Assembly (NCBI GenBank): GCA_964529005.1
Contig: CAZGUH010000019.1
Coordinates: 1-64,000 of the forward strand
Length of the DNA stretch: 64,000 nucleotides
Direction of reading: 5' to 3'
From: CAZGUH01 sp964529005
Lineage (GTDB): Bacteria > Actinomycetota > Acidimicrobiia > Acidimicrobiales > Ilumatobacteraceae
Shown piece by piece: positions 33,733-42,118 of this stretch (the first letter of the stretch is position 1; every line of letters starts with the position of its first letter). The position numbers and the translations under genes are program-made. The notes beneath the pieces were generated by a model, which saw only the letters and a list, made by a program, of their open reading frames with translations, searched no databases and had not been told where the DNA came from.

Positions 33733-34959
33733 TCAGCTGGTGGCCAGCTCGGCGAAGCGGCGGATGCCCTCGACGATGTCGTCGTCGCCCATCGCGAACG
33801 AGAACCGGGCGTAGCCCGGAGCGCCGAACGCCTCCCCCGGCACGAACGCGATCTTCGCCTCCGTCAGAGCCAGATCGGCGAGCTCGAGCGTGGTCGTCGC
33901 CGTCTTCCCGCGCAGCGGGCGGCCCAGCAGACCGCTGACGTTGGCGAAGCAGTAGAAGGCGCCCTGCGGCTCGATGCACGTCACGCCGGGGATCTCCGAC
34001 AGCAGTTTGTGCATCGTGCGGCCCCGCCGTTCGAACGCGTCGCGCATCATCGCCACGTCCGAGAGCTCACCGCTGACCGCGGCGAGCGCGGCGACCTGGG
34101 AGATGTTCGAGACGTTCGAGGTCGAGTGGCTCTGGAAGTTGGTCGACGCCTTGATCACGTCGTCGGGGCCGATCATCCAACCGACCCGCCATCCCGTCAT
34201 CGCGTACGTCTTCGCCACGCCGTTGACGATGAGGCATCGATCGGCGACGTCGGGCACGAGCGCCGGCATGCTGCTGAACGCGTGCGGGCCGTACGTGAGG
34301 TGCTCGTAGATCTCGTCGGTGATCACCCACACCCCGGTCTCGACGGCCCAGCGGCCGATCGCCGCGACCTCCTCGGCGGGGTACACCGCCCCCGAGGGGT
34401 TGTCGGGCGAGACGAACAGCATCACCTTCGTGCGCTCGGTGCGCGCCGCTTCCAGCTGATCGACGGTGACGCGAAAGCCCGTCTCCTCGGTGGTCTCGAT
34501 CACGACCGGCACACCGCCGGCGAGCGCGATCGCTTCGGGGTACGTGGTCCAGTACGGAGCCGGCACGATCACCTCGTCGCCGGGGTCGCACAGCGCGGCG
34601 AACGCCGTGAACACCGCGTGCTTGCCGCCGTTCGTGACGAGCACCTGCGATGCGTTGCACGCGAAGTCGCTGTCGCGCTTCGTCTTGACGGCGATGGCTT
34701 CACGAAGCTCGGGCAATCCCCCGGCAGGCGTGTACCGGTGGCGCTTGGGGTCGTGGCAGGCCTCGGCCGCGGCCTCGACGATGTGCGCCGGAGTCGGGAA
34801 ATCCGGCTCTCCGGCGCCGAATCCGATGACGTCCTCACCCTTGGCCTTCAACGCCTTGGCCTTGGCGTCGACCGCCATCGTGGCCGATTCGGCGATGGCG
34901 GCGAGCCGCTGCGAGATGCGTGCGAGCCCGCCAGAAGGCGTTTGTGAAGCCGAGGTCAT
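33733..34959 (-). CDS. Class I pyridoxal-phosphate aminotransferase (aspartate aminotransferase)
   Basis: Fold-type I aminotransferase of 408 residues, subgroup I-beta like aspartate aminotransferases of thermophiles and actinobacteria. GFGAGEPDFPTP near the N-terminus, PAPYWTTYPEAI, NPSGAVYP, and the PLP lysine in GVAKTYAMTGWRVGW; the carboxylate-binding arginine is in YARFSFA. It would interconvert aspartate/2-oxoglutarate and oxaloacetate/glutamate. The ATG giving MTSASQTPSGG is chosen over an upstream GTG because the longer form runs into the divergent serC start. CAGCAT lies about 7 bases upstream and may be the -10 box. Confidence 0.93.
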   Translation of the reverse strand: MTSASQTPSGGLARISQRLAAIAESATMAVDAKAKALKAKGEDVIGFGAGEPDFPTPAHIVEAAAEACHDPKRHRYTPAGGLPELREAIAVKTKRDSDFACNASQVLVTNGGKHAVFTAFAALCDPGDEVIVPAPYWTTYPEAIALAGGVPVVIETTEETGFRVTVDQLEAARTERTKVMLFVSPDNPSGAVYPAEEVAAIGRWAVETGVWVITDEIYEHLTYGPHAFSSMPALVPDVADRCLIVNGVAKTYAMTGWRVGWMIGPDDVIKASTNFQSHSTSNVSNISQVAALAAVSGELSDVAMMRDAFERRGRTMHKLLSEIPGVTCIEPQGAFYCFANVSGLLGRPLRGKTATTTLELADLALTEAKIAFVPGEAFGAPGYARFSFAMGDDDIVEGIRRFAELATS

Positions 34960-34961
34960 GG

Positions 34962-34982
34962 CAGCAATGCTGTCACAGTGAC
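34962..34982. promoter_or_regulatory. Palindromic element between aminotransferase and serC
   Basis: Only 18 bases separate the two divergent start codons. They contain CAGCAATGCTG (near-palindrome) and a perfect palindrome GTCACAGTGAC (34972-34982) that overlaps the serC GTG. Divergent leaderless promoters must overlap here, so a protein bound at this site could affect both genes. Confidence 0.3.
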
Positions 34983-36108
34983 CCAGCCAGCGGCCCAACA
35001 GATTCGAATCCCGAGCGACCTCCTGCCGGCCGACGGTCGGTTCGGGTGCGGGCCCTCCAAGGTCCGGCCGGAACAGGTCGCCGCGCTCTCCGCTGTCGGC
35101 GCCAGCCTGCTCGGCACCTCACACCGCCAGCCGCCGGTGAAGAACCTCGTGGGTTCCGTGCGCGCCGGCCTCAGGGATCTGTTCGGCCTGCCCGACGGGT
35201 GGGAGATCGTCCTCGGCAACGGCGGATCGACCGTCTTCTGGGACGTGGCCACGTTCGGCCTGATCGACAAGCGCAGCGAGCACCTCGTGTTCGGCGAGTT
35301 CTCGTCGAAGTTCGCCGAGGCCGCATCCGCCGCGCCGCACCTCGACGCGCCGGTCGTCGTGCAGAGCGATCCGGGCGACCATCCGCAGCCGCAAGCGGCC
35401 GACGTCGACGCCGTCGCCCTCACCCACAACGAGACCAGCACCGGCGTGGCGATGGATCTGCGCCGCCCCACCGGAGTCGGCGACGCGCTCGTCCTCGTCG
35501 ACGCGACGTCGGCCGCGGGCGGCCTGGCGTGGCAACCGAGCGAGGTCGACGTCTACTACTTCGCGCCGCAGAAGAACTTCGCCTCCGACGGCGGCTTGTG
35601 GCTCGCGGCATGTTCACCCGCCGCGCTCGAGCGCATCCGCGCCGTCTCGGCGTCGAAGCGCTGGATCCCCGCATCGCTCGACCTGAAGATCGCGCTCGAC
35701 AACAGCCTTGCCAACCAGACGTACAACACGCCTGCGTTGGCGACGCTGGTGATGCTCGACGACCAGATCCGCTGGATGCTCGACAAGGGCGGCCTGGCGT
35801 GGTGCGCCGAGCGGACCGCGACCAGCGCCCGGCACGTCTACTCGTGGGCCGAGCAGTGTTCGTGGGCGACGCCGTTCGTGGCCGATGCGGCCAAGCGCTC
35901 GAACGTCGTCGCCACGATCGACCTCGACGGGGTCGAGGCCACCGACGTCAACGCCGCGCTGCGCGCCAACGGCATCGTCGACACCGACAGCTACCGCAAG
36001 CTGGGCCGCAACCAGCTGCGCATCGGCATGTTCCCCGCCGTCGAGCCCGACGACGTGGCGGCGCTCACACGCTGCATCGACCACGTCGTCGGCGAGCTCA
36101 CCAGCTGA
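34978..36108 (+). CDS. serC: Phosphoserine aminotransferase
   Basis: Converts 3-phosphohydroxypyruvate and glutamate to phosphoserine. 376 residues of the actinobacterial SerC type: GRFGCGPSKVRPEQV, TSHRQPPVKNLVG, LTHNETSTGVAM and the PLP lysine in YYFAPQKNFASDGGLW. C-terminal RKLGRNQLRIGMFPAVEPDDV matches the family end. GTG start, apparently leaderless, back to back with the aspartate-type aminotransferase. Converges on metY. Confidence 0.96.
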   Translation: MTQPAAQQIRIPSDLLPADGRFGCGPSKVRPEQVAALSAVGASLLGTSHRQPPVKNLVGSVRAGLRDLFGLPDGWEIVLGNGGSTVFWDVATFGLIDKRSEHLVFGEFSSKFAEAASAAPHLDAPVVVQSDPGDHPQPQAADVDAVALTHNETSTGVAMDLRRPTGVGDALVLVDATSAAGGLAWQPSEVDVYYFAPQKNFASDGGLWLAACSPAALERIRAVSASKRWIPASLDLKIALDNSLANQTYNTPALATLVMLDDQIRWMLDKGGLAWCAERTATSARHVYSWAEQCSWATPFVADAAKRSNVVATIDLDGVEATDVNAALRANGIVDTDSYRKLGRNQLRIGMFPAVEPDDVAALTRCIDHVVGELTS

Positions 36109-36123
36109 GAGCCCGGCGCCGCC

Positions 36124-37437
36124 CTACGACACCGCGCGGAAGCCGGCTTCCAGGTCGGCGATGATGTCGTCGATCGTCTCCAGACCGACCGACAGGCGCA
36201 CCAGCCCGGGATGCACGCCCGCGGCGAGCTGCTCCTCTTCGGAGAGCTGGCTGTGCGTGGTGCTCGCCGGGTGGATGACCAAGCTGCGGACGTCGCCGAT
36301 GTTGGCTACGTGGCTGTGCAGCTGGAGGCCGCTGACGAACTTCTGACCGGCTTCACGCCCGCCCTTGATGAGGAACGAGATCACCGAGCCGTATCCCTTG
36401 CCGCCCCCGTACCGCTTCAGCCGTTCGTGCCACGGGCTCGCCGGGTGGCCGGCGTAGATCACCTCGTCGACCTCGTCGCGCGTCGCCAGCCAGTCGGCGA
36501 CCTTCTGCGCGTTGGCGAAGTGCCGCTCCATGCGCAAGCTCAACGTCTCGAGGCCCTGGAGGAACGCGAACGCGTTGAACGGCGACACCGCGGTTCCGAG
36601 ATCGCGCAGCAACTGCACGCGGGCCTTGATGATGAAGGCCCCCGGCCCGAGCGCCGGCCAGTAGGCAAGGCCGTGATAGCTGGGGTCGGGCTCGGTGAAC
36701 CCGGGGAAGCGACCGCTGGCGCCGAAGTCGAACGTGCCGCCGTCGATGATCGCGCCGCCGATCGAGGTGCCGTGACCGCCGATGAACTTCGTCAGCGAGT
36801 GCACGACGATGTCCGCGCCCCATTCGAGCGGGCGGAGCAGGTACGGCGTCGGGATGGTGTTGTCGACGATCAACGGGATGCCGTTGTCGTGCGCCACCGC
36901 CGACACGCCTTCGAGGTCGAGGACGTCGTTCTTCGGGTTCGCAAGCGTCTCGCCGAAGAACGCCTTCGTGTTCGGGCGGATCGCGCCGCGCCACTGCTCG
37001 AGGTCGTCGGGGTCGTCGACGAACGTGACCTCGATGCCGAGCTTCGGCAACGTGTAGTGGAGGAGGTTGTAGGTGCCTCCGTACAGCGACGGGGACGCCA
37101 CGAGGTGGTCGCCGGCGCCGGCGAGGGTGAGGATGGCCAGCGTCTCGGCGGCTTGACCGGACGCGACCACCAGCGCGCCGGGGATCCCCACCGCGGTGGT
37201 GACACCGCCTTCGAGCGCCGAGAGCCGAGCCTCGAGCACGCCCTGGGTGGGGTTCATGATCCGCGTGTAGATGTTGCCCATCTCGGCGAGGGCGAACAGG
37301 TTCTGCGCGTGCTCGGCGTCGCGGAACTGGAAGCTGGTCGTCTGGTAGATGGGGACGGCTCGTGCCCCGGTCGCAGGATCGGGAGTCTGGCCGGCATGGA
37401 TCTGACGGGTTTCGAAACCCCACTGCTCGCTCGACAT
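36124..37437 (-). CDS. metY: O-acetylhomoserine sulfhydrylase / aminocarboxypropyltransferase
   Basis: Cys/Met-metabolism PLP enzyme of 437 residues that makes homocysteine from O-acetylhomoserine and sulfide. FETRQIHAGQTPDPATGARAVPIYQTTSF at the start, SLYGGTYNLL, VDNTIPTPYLLRPL and the PLP lysine in VVHSLTKFIGGHG; length matches MetY rather than the 380-residue MetB/MetC. A good promoter lies immediately upstream (37444-37472) with 6 bases from -10 to ATG, so the mRNA is probably leaderless and no SAM riboswitch fits in front of it. Confidence 0.95.
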   Translation of the reverse strand: MSSEQWGFETRQIHAGQTPDPATGARAVPIYQTTSFQFRDAEHAQNLFALAEMGNIYTRIMNPTQGVLEARLSALEGGVTTAVGIPGALVVASGQAAETLAILTLAGAGDHLVASPSLYGGTYNLLHYTLPKLGIEVTFVDDPDDLEQWRGAIRPNTKAFFGETLANPKNDVLDLEGVSAVAHDNGIPLIVDNTIPTPYLLRPLEWGADIVVHSLTKFIGGHGTSIGGAIIDGGTFDFGASGRFPGFTEPDPSYHGLAYWPALGPGAFIIKARVQLLRDLGTAVSPFNAFAFLQGLETLSLRMERHFANAQKVADWLATRDEVDEVIYAGHPASPWHERLKRYGGGKGYGSVISFLIKGGREAGQKFVSGLQLHSHVANIGDVRSLVIHPASTTHSQLSEEEQLAAGVHPGLVRLSVGLETIDDIIADLEAGFRAVS

Positions 37438-37443
37438 CCCGGC

Positions 37444-37472
37444 AGCGTAGGACCGAAAATCCGACCTTTCAA
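37444..37472 (-). promoter_or_regulatory. metY promoter (-35 TTGAAA, -10 TACGCT)
   Basis: On the minus strand TTGAAA (37472-37467) and TACGCT (37449-37444) are separated by exactly 17 bases, embedded in an AT-richer patch. The -10 box ends 6 bases before the ATG. This is the best full two-box promoter seen in the window. Confidence 0.7.
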
Positions 37473-37499
37473 GTCATATTTCGTGGGGCCGGACGCGAA

Positions 37500-37541
37500 A
37501 CTGCCCGGCCCGTGCCGTCGATGGGCACGAGGCCGGGCAGT
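37500..37541 (-). terminator. Hairpin terminator after ilvC
   Basis: Inverted repeat ACTGCCCGGCC / GGCCGGGCAGT with inner pairing CGTGCC / GGGCACG and a short loop, starting 9 bases after the ilvC stop. It separates the ilvBNC operon from the metY promoter. No T-run. Confidence 0.65.
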
Positions 37542-37549
37542 CCGTCACG

Positions 37550-38578
37550 TCATCCGCCGCTGGCGTCGGCGACCTTCTGACGACCCGCCGAGATCCACGG
37601 CATCATCGCCCGCAGCTTGGCCCCCGTCTCCTCGATCGGGTGCTTCTTGCCGGCCTCGCGCAGCTCGTTGAAGCGGGCGCGGCCGCTGTCGCTCTCGGCG
37701 ATCCACTCGTCGGCGAACCTGCCGCTCGTGATCTCCTCGAGGATCTTCTTCATCTCGGCCTTCGTGGCGTCGGTGACGATGCGCGGGCCGCGCGTGACGT
37801 CGCCGTACTCGGCGGTGTCGCTGATCGAGTAGCGCATCCCGGCGATGCCTTCCTCGTACATCAGGTCGACGATCAGCTTCACCTCGTGCAGGCACTCGAA
37901 GTACGCCATCTCGGGGGCGTAGCCGGCCTCGGTCAGCGTCTCGAAACCCGCCTGCACCAACGCGGTCAGGCCTCCGCAGAGCACGGCCTGCTCACCGAAC
38001 AGGTCGGTCTCGGTCTCCTCGGGGAACGTCGTCTCGATCACGCCGGCGCGGGTTCCGCCGATCGCGTCGGCATAGCTGAGCGCCAGGTCCTTGGCCTTGC
38101 CGGTGGCGTCCTGGGCGACCGCGATCAGCGCGGGCACACCGCCGCCTTCGGTGTACGTGCGGCGCACGAGGTGGCCGGGGCCCTTGGGGGCGATCATGAT
38201 CACGTCGACGCCCTCGGGGGGCGCGATGCGGCCGAAGCGGATGTTGAAGCCGTGGGCGAACGCGAGCGCCTTGCCGGGCGTCATCGACGCCGCGATGCCG
38301 TCGTCGTAGATGCGCTTCTGCTCGGTGTCGGGAGCGAGGATCATCACCACGTCGGCCCATGCGGCGGCATCGGCCACCGACTTCACGGTCAGACCCTGGG
38401 ACTGCGCCTTCGCCGCCGACGACGACCCGTCGCGCAGGCCGACCACGACCTCGACGCCGCTCTCCTTGAGGTTGAGCGCATGTGCGTGACCCTGGGATCC
38501 GTAGCCGATGATGGCCACCTTCTTCCCACGGATGATCGACGCGTCGGCGTCGGCCTCGTAGTACACGTTGGCTGCCAT
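37550..38578 (-). CDS. ilvC: Ketol-acid reductoisomerase (NADP+)
   Basis: Second enzyme of valine/isoleucine synthesis, 342 residues, class I length. NADPH motif IIGYGSQGHAHALNLKESG, MIAPKGPGHLVRRTY, and the Mg-binding EETETDLFGEQAVLCGG plus ECLHEVKLIVDLMYEEGIA. AAGGAAAGG precedes the ATG, which overlaps the ilvN stop (TGATG). Third gene of ilvBNC under the leader-peptide attenuator. Confidence 0.97.
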   Translation of the reverse strand: MAANVYYEADADASIIRGKKVAIIGYGSQGHAHALNLKESGVEVVVGLRDGSSSAAKAQSQGLTVKSVADAAAWADVVMILAPDTEQKRIYDDGIAASMTPGKALAFAHGFNIRFGRIAPPEGVDVIMIAPKGPGHLVRRTYTEGGGVPALIAVAQDATGKAKDLALSYADAIGGTRAGVIETTFPEETETDLFGEQAVLCGGLTALVQAGFETLTEAGYAPEMAYFECLHEVKLIVDLMYEEGIAGMRYSISDTAEYGDVTRGPRIVTDATKAEMKKILEEITSGRFADEWIAESDSGRARFNELREAGKKHPIEETGAKLRAMMPWISAGRQKVADASGG

Positions 38579-39117
38579 CAGCTCGCCTTTCCTTTCACCG
38601 CGCGCACGCGCGCCTCACGGTCCAATTTCGGGAGCGCCACACGTCCGGTGCGCTGGAGCTCAACGATGCCATAGCCGCCCAGCAGAGCTTCAAAGTCGTC
38701 GAGCTTGTCGGGGTGCCCCTCGAGCGAGACGGTCAACGCGTCGACGCCCACCGCCAGGATCTTGCCTTCGAAGATGTCGACCAGTTCGACGACCTGGCCG
38801 CGCTGGTCGGGCGTGACGCGCAGCGTCGCGAGCAACAGCTCACGCTCGACCGAGCGGCGCGGATCGAGCTCGCTGATCTTGATCACGTCGATCAGCTTGA
38901 ACAGCTGCTTGACGATCTGCTCGAGCGGCGCGGACTCGACGTCGACGACGACCGTGATGCGGCTGCACCCCTCGTCCTCGGCGGGGGCGACCGCCAGCGA
39001 GAAGATGTTGTAGCCACGGCGGGCGAAGAGGCTGGCGACGCGCGCCAGCACCCCGGGCCGGTTCTGCACCAGCACCGAAAGGATGTGGTGACCGGGTCCG
39101 TTCTGGCCGGGGCTCAT
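38578..39117 (-). CDS. ilvN: Acetolactate synthase small (regulatory) subunit
   Basis: Regulatory subunit of 179 residues. N-terminal ACT domain HHILSVLVQNRPGVLARVASLFARRGYNI binds valine for feedback inhibition; the C-terminal domain includes ELLLATLRVTPDQRGQVVELVDIF. ATG overlaps the ilvB stop (ATGA) and its stop overlaps ilvC, so the complex subunits are made in step. Confidence 0.96.
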   Translation of the reverse strand: MSPGQNGPGHHILSVLVQNRPGVLARVASLFARRGYNIFSLAVAPAEDEGCSRITVVVDVESAPLEQIVKQLFKLIDVIKISELDPRRSVERELLLATLRVTPDQRGQVVELVDIFEGKILAVGVDALTVSLEGHPDKLDDFEALLGGYGIVELQRTGRVALPKLDREARVRAVKGKAS

Positions 39118-40862
39118 CGCAGGTACTCCTTGCGGTCGGCCTGCGACGGGGGCAGGACGATGTCGTCGTTGCTCGCGCCGGCGGGCACCATCGGGAACAC
39201 CTTCTCGCCGGCGTCCACCCGGAAGTCCACGACGACGGGGCGGTCGTCGATCGAGTTGGCCTTCTCGATCGCCGGCTGGACTTCTTCCGGGCTCTCGACG
39301 CGGATTCCGACGCATCCCATCGCCTCTGCCCACTTCACGAAGTCGGGCAGCTCGGGCGACAGGTACACCTCGCTGTAGCGCTCGTCGTAGAACATCTCCT
39401 GCCACTGGCGCACCATGCCGAGGTACGAGTTGTTCAGGATGCCGACCTTCACGGGGATGCGCTCGATCGAGGCGGTCACCAGCTCCTGGGCGGTCATCTG
39501 GAAGCAGCCGTCGCCGTCGATCGCCCACACCGTGCGGTCGGGGCGGCCGACCTTCGCCCCGATGGCGGCCGGGACGCTGAAGCCCATCGTGCCGAGGCCG
39601 CCGGAGTTGACCCAGCTGTACGGCTCGGTGAAGCGCCAGTACTGGCTGCTCCACATCTGATGCTGGCCGACGCCGCTGACCAGGATCGTGCCCTCGGGGG
39701 CGTTGTCGCGCAGCTGCTCGAGGCAGTACTGCGGCTTCAGCGCGTCGCCGGGCTCGCTCGGCTCGTACGTGAGCGGGAACTGCTCGCGCCAGCCGCTGAT
39801 GCGGCTCTTCCACGCGGTGGTGTCGGCCGGCGCGACGCCCGCGCTGGTGAGCTCGCGGATCGCCTTGACGAGCTCGACGATGACCAACCGGCAGTCGCCG
39901 ACGATCGGCACGTCGGGCTTGCGCACCTTGCCCTGCTCGGCAGGGTCGATGTCGACGTGGATGATCTTGGCCTCTGGAGCGAACGTCGCCACCTTGCCGG
40001 TGATGCGATCGTCGAATCGGGCGCCGAGCGTGATCAGCAGGTCGCTGCGCTGCATCGCCGTGACGGCGGTGGCGTTGCCGTGCATGCCCGGCATGCCGAG
40101 GCACAGCGGGTGATCGTCGGGGAACGCGCCGCGCGCCATCAGCGTCGTGACGACGTGGATGCCGGTGAGCTCGGCCAGCTCGCGCAGCGCCTCGGCGGCA
40201 CGGGCCTTGAGGACACCCCCGCCGACGTAGAGCAGCGGGCGCTCGGACGCCAGGATCAGCCGCGCCGCCTCCTTGATCATCCGCGAGTGACCCTTGGTCG
40301 TCGGCCGGTATCCGGGCAGGCTCTCGGCGACCTCGGCGTCGGTCGGCCAGTGCCACTCCATCGTCGTGGTCAGCACGTCCTTCGGCACGTCGATGAGCAC
40401 GGGGCCGGGCCGGCCGGTCGTGGCGATGTGGAACGCCTGGCGGATCGCCAGCGGCAGATCGTCGGCCGCCATCACGAGCTCGTTGTGCTTGGTGACGCTG
40501 CGCGTGATGCCGACCGTGTCGCACTCCTGGAAGGCATCGGTGCCGATGGCGGTCGTCGGGACCTGGCCCGTGATGCACACCATCGGGATCGAGTCCATGT
40601 AGGCGTCGCACAGCGGCGTGACCATGTTGGTGGCAGCCGGACCGCTCGTCACCATCGCCACCCCCGGACGGCCGGTGACGTGGGCGTAGCCCTCCGCCAT
40701 GTGCCCCGCGCCCTGCTCGTGGCGCACGAGGATGTGGCGGATGCTCGAGTCGAGCAGCGGGTCGTACGCCGGCAGGATGCACCCGCCGGGGAGCCCGAAG
40801 ATGACCTCGGTGCTCTCCAGCTCGAGGGCTCTGATGAGCGCTTGGGCACCTGTGAGCTTCAT
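39114..40862 (-). CDS. ilvB: Acetolactate synthase large (catalytic) subunit
   Basis: TPP/FAD enzyme of 582 residues forming acetolactate or acetohydroxybutyrate. IFGLPGGCILPAYDPL, the catalytic glutamate in VRHEQGAGHMAEGYA, GQVPTTAIGTDAFQE, and the TPP motif GDGCFQMTAQELVTA...ILNNSYLGMVRQWQ. First structural gene of ilvBNC. The 173-base leader holds a leader peptide and terminator (separate entries), so expression should respond to branched-chain aminoacyl-tRNA supply. Confidence 0.97.
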   Translation of the reverse strand: MKLTGAQALIRALELESTEVIFGLPGGCILPAYDPLLDSSIRHILVRHEQGAGHMAEGYAHVTGRPGVAMVTSGPAATNMVTPLCDAYMDSIPMVCITGQVPTTAIGTDAFQECDTVGITRSVTKHNELVMAADDLPLAIRQAFHIATTGRPGPVLIDVPKDVLTTTMEWHWPTDAEVAESLPGYRPTTKGHSRMIKEAARLILASERPLLYVGGGVLKARAAEALRELAELTGIHVVTTLMARGAFPDDHPLCLGMPGMHGNATAVTAMQRSDLLITLGARFDDRITGKVATFAPEAKIIHVDIDPAEQGKVRKPDVPIVGDCRLVIVELVKAIRELTSAGVAPADTTAWKSRISGWREQFPLTYEPSEPGDALKPQYCLEQLRDNAPEGTILVSGVGQHQMWSSQYWRFTEPYSWVNSGGLGTMGFSVPAAIGAKVGRPDRTVWAIDGDGCFQMTAQELVTASIERIPVKVGILNNSYLGMVRQWQEMFYDERYSEVYLSPELPDFVKWAEAMGCVGIRVESPEEVQPAIEKANSIDDRPVVVDFRVDAGEKVFPMVPAGASNDDIVLPPSQADRKEYLR

Positions 40863-40932
40863 GGCAGTGGGGTTCCCTTCACGACGGGATCAGGCGGGGA
40901 CGGAGGGCGGGCAGGCGACGGAGAAGAGGGGG

Positions 40933-40964
40933 AAAAACGAAGCGACCTCCCGGCAGGGAGGTCG
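40933..40964 (-). terminator. ilvBNC attenuator terminator
   Basis: Perfect 9-base stem CGACCTCCC / GGGAGGTCG with a 4-base loop, followed on the minus strand by CTTCGTTTTT. The T-run makes this a genuine intrinsic terminator, rare in this GC-rich window. It lies about 70 bases before ilvB and after a leader-peptide ORF. Confidence 0.88.
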
Positions 40965-40967
40965 GCA

Positions 40968-40995
40968 GACGCACGCAGCGGAGAGGCGTGCGTCT
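40968..40995 (-). promoter_or_regulatory. Pause / alternative hairpin of ilv leader
   Basis: Ten-base inverted repeat AGACGCACGC / GCGTGCGTCT whose 5' arm includes the leader-peptide stop codon. A ribosome stalled on the leader codons would alter its folding and thereby the choice between this hairpin and the downstream terminator. No detailed antiterminator pairing was computed. Confidence 0.6.
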
Positions 40996-41035
40996 AGAGA
41001 ATGAGTACGAGGACGGCGCCGGTGGAGACGGACAT
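40994..41035 (-). CDS. ilv operon leader peptide
   Basis: Thirteen-residue ORF MSVSTGAVLVLIL. Its last seven codons GCC-GTC-CTC-GTA-CTC-ATT-CTC read Ala-Val-Leu-Val-Leu-Ile-Leu, the regulatory amino acids of the operon; GTA and ATT are infrequent codons in this DNA. The stop sits inside the first leader hairpin and an intrinsic terminator follows. CAGACT ends about 7 bases before the ATG, so the leader itself may be translated from a leaderless mRNA. This is the standard ribosome-mediated attenuator layout. Confidence 0.88.
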   Translation of the reverse strand: MSVSTGAVLVLIL

Positions 41036-41103
41036 CGGCGCAAGTCTGCCAGCGACGCGGCGTTCGACGCAACCACGATGCGCGACGTCACCGGGCGCGC
41101 CGG

Positions 41104-41997
41104 TCAGCGCAGCGGGGCGAGCGTCGGGACGGTGAGGTCCCGCGGGATCGGCAACCGGATCGATCGCCCGAACAGCCCCACCGCGGCGAGGACCAGCACG
41201 AGCGCGACCGCCGCGTCCATCCAGTAGTGGTTGGCGGTGACCACGATGGCCATCAGCGTGAAGACGGTGTGCAGCACGACGACCGCGCGCCAGCCCGAGC
41301 GGCCCAACGTGATCGTGCCCCACGCCACGATGACCGACCAGCCGAAGTGCAGCGACGGCATCGCCGCGATCTGGTTCGCCGTGCGGTCGAACACCCCGCC
41401 CTGCCCGTACGCCCCCGGCCCGAACACCTGGCCGGTGTCGACGAAACCGAACCCCGAGAGCATGCGCGGCGGGGCCAGTGGGTAGGCAATGTGGATGACG
41501 AGGCCTGCGAACGTGACCGCCGCCAGGACGTTGCGAATCTGGCGGTAGCCGCTGCGGTGCCAGGCGAACGCCCAGATCAAGAAGGAGACGGTGACGGGGA
41601 AGTGGACGAAGATGTAGTAGCGGTTCAGAAACTCGATGAGCTCCGGCGACCGCAAGAAGAGCCGCTGGAGGTCGACCTCGGTGAACCACCCCAGCCGGCG
41701 CTCGATGTGAACAACGTCACGGGCATTGTCGAATGCGCGCGCCATGTGGTCGCTCGTGAACTGTCGGCCCACCTTGTAGAGCGCGAACAAGCCGAGGACG
41801 ACGGTCACCTCGCGGGCGACTGCGAACGTCGTTCCCGCGACCTTCCGTGCGATCGGGGCCGACGGCGGCCCGGGGACGGCGCGTTCTGCCTGCTCAGAGG
41901 GCGTGACGACCTCCGAAGGCAGGCCGCGCCGAGAGGAGCCGATCGTGGGCGGACGATGACAAAACCGTTGCCGTCGTGCTTCACGAGTGTGACTCAC
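41104..41997 (-). CDS. PAP2 / inositol phosphorylceramide synthase-like membrane protein
   Basis: Membrane phosphatase/transferase of about 297 residues of the PAP2_3 (AUR1-like) group. Five or six hydrophobic helices; the catalytic core is AAMPSLHFGWSVIVAWG (PSLH motif) and VTANHYWMDAAVALV (second catalytic histidine with downstream Asp). Related actinobacterial enzymes transfer phosphoinositol or dephosphorylate lipid phosphates. ino1 at 55 kb would supply the inositol, but that link is inference. Start is uncertain: GTG at 41997 gives VSHTREARRQ and has AT-rich CACAATTCAT just before it; longer starts read into the upstream region. Confidence 0.8.
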   Translation of the reverse strand: MSHTREARRQRFCHRPPTIGSSRRGLPSEVVTPSEQAERAVPGPPSAPIARKVAGTTFAVAREVTVVLGLFALYKVGRQFTSDHMARAFDNARDVVHIERRLGWFTEVDLQRLFLRSPELIEFLNRYYIFVHFPVTVSFLIWAFAWHRSGYRQIRNVLAAVTFAGLVIHIAYPLAPPRMLSGFGFVDTGQVFGPGAYGQGGVFDRTANQIAAMPSLHFGWSVIVAWGTITLGRSGWRAVVVLHTVFTLMAIVVTANHYWMDAAVALVLVLAAVGLFGRSIRLPIPRDLTVPTLAPLR

Positions 41998-42118
41998 GAG
42001 ATGAATTGTGCCCGATGAGAAGCGCCGCCATGCGCAAGAATGACCCACTCTGTCCCGAAGCGGGTAAGACATCCGCGCCCCCACCGGGGCAGGCAACGTG
42101 AACAACAAGGAGACCCGA

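Noticed and set aside
37438..37500. SAM riboswitch before metY
   Set aside because: The promoter ends 6 bases from the ATG, leaving no room for an aptamer.
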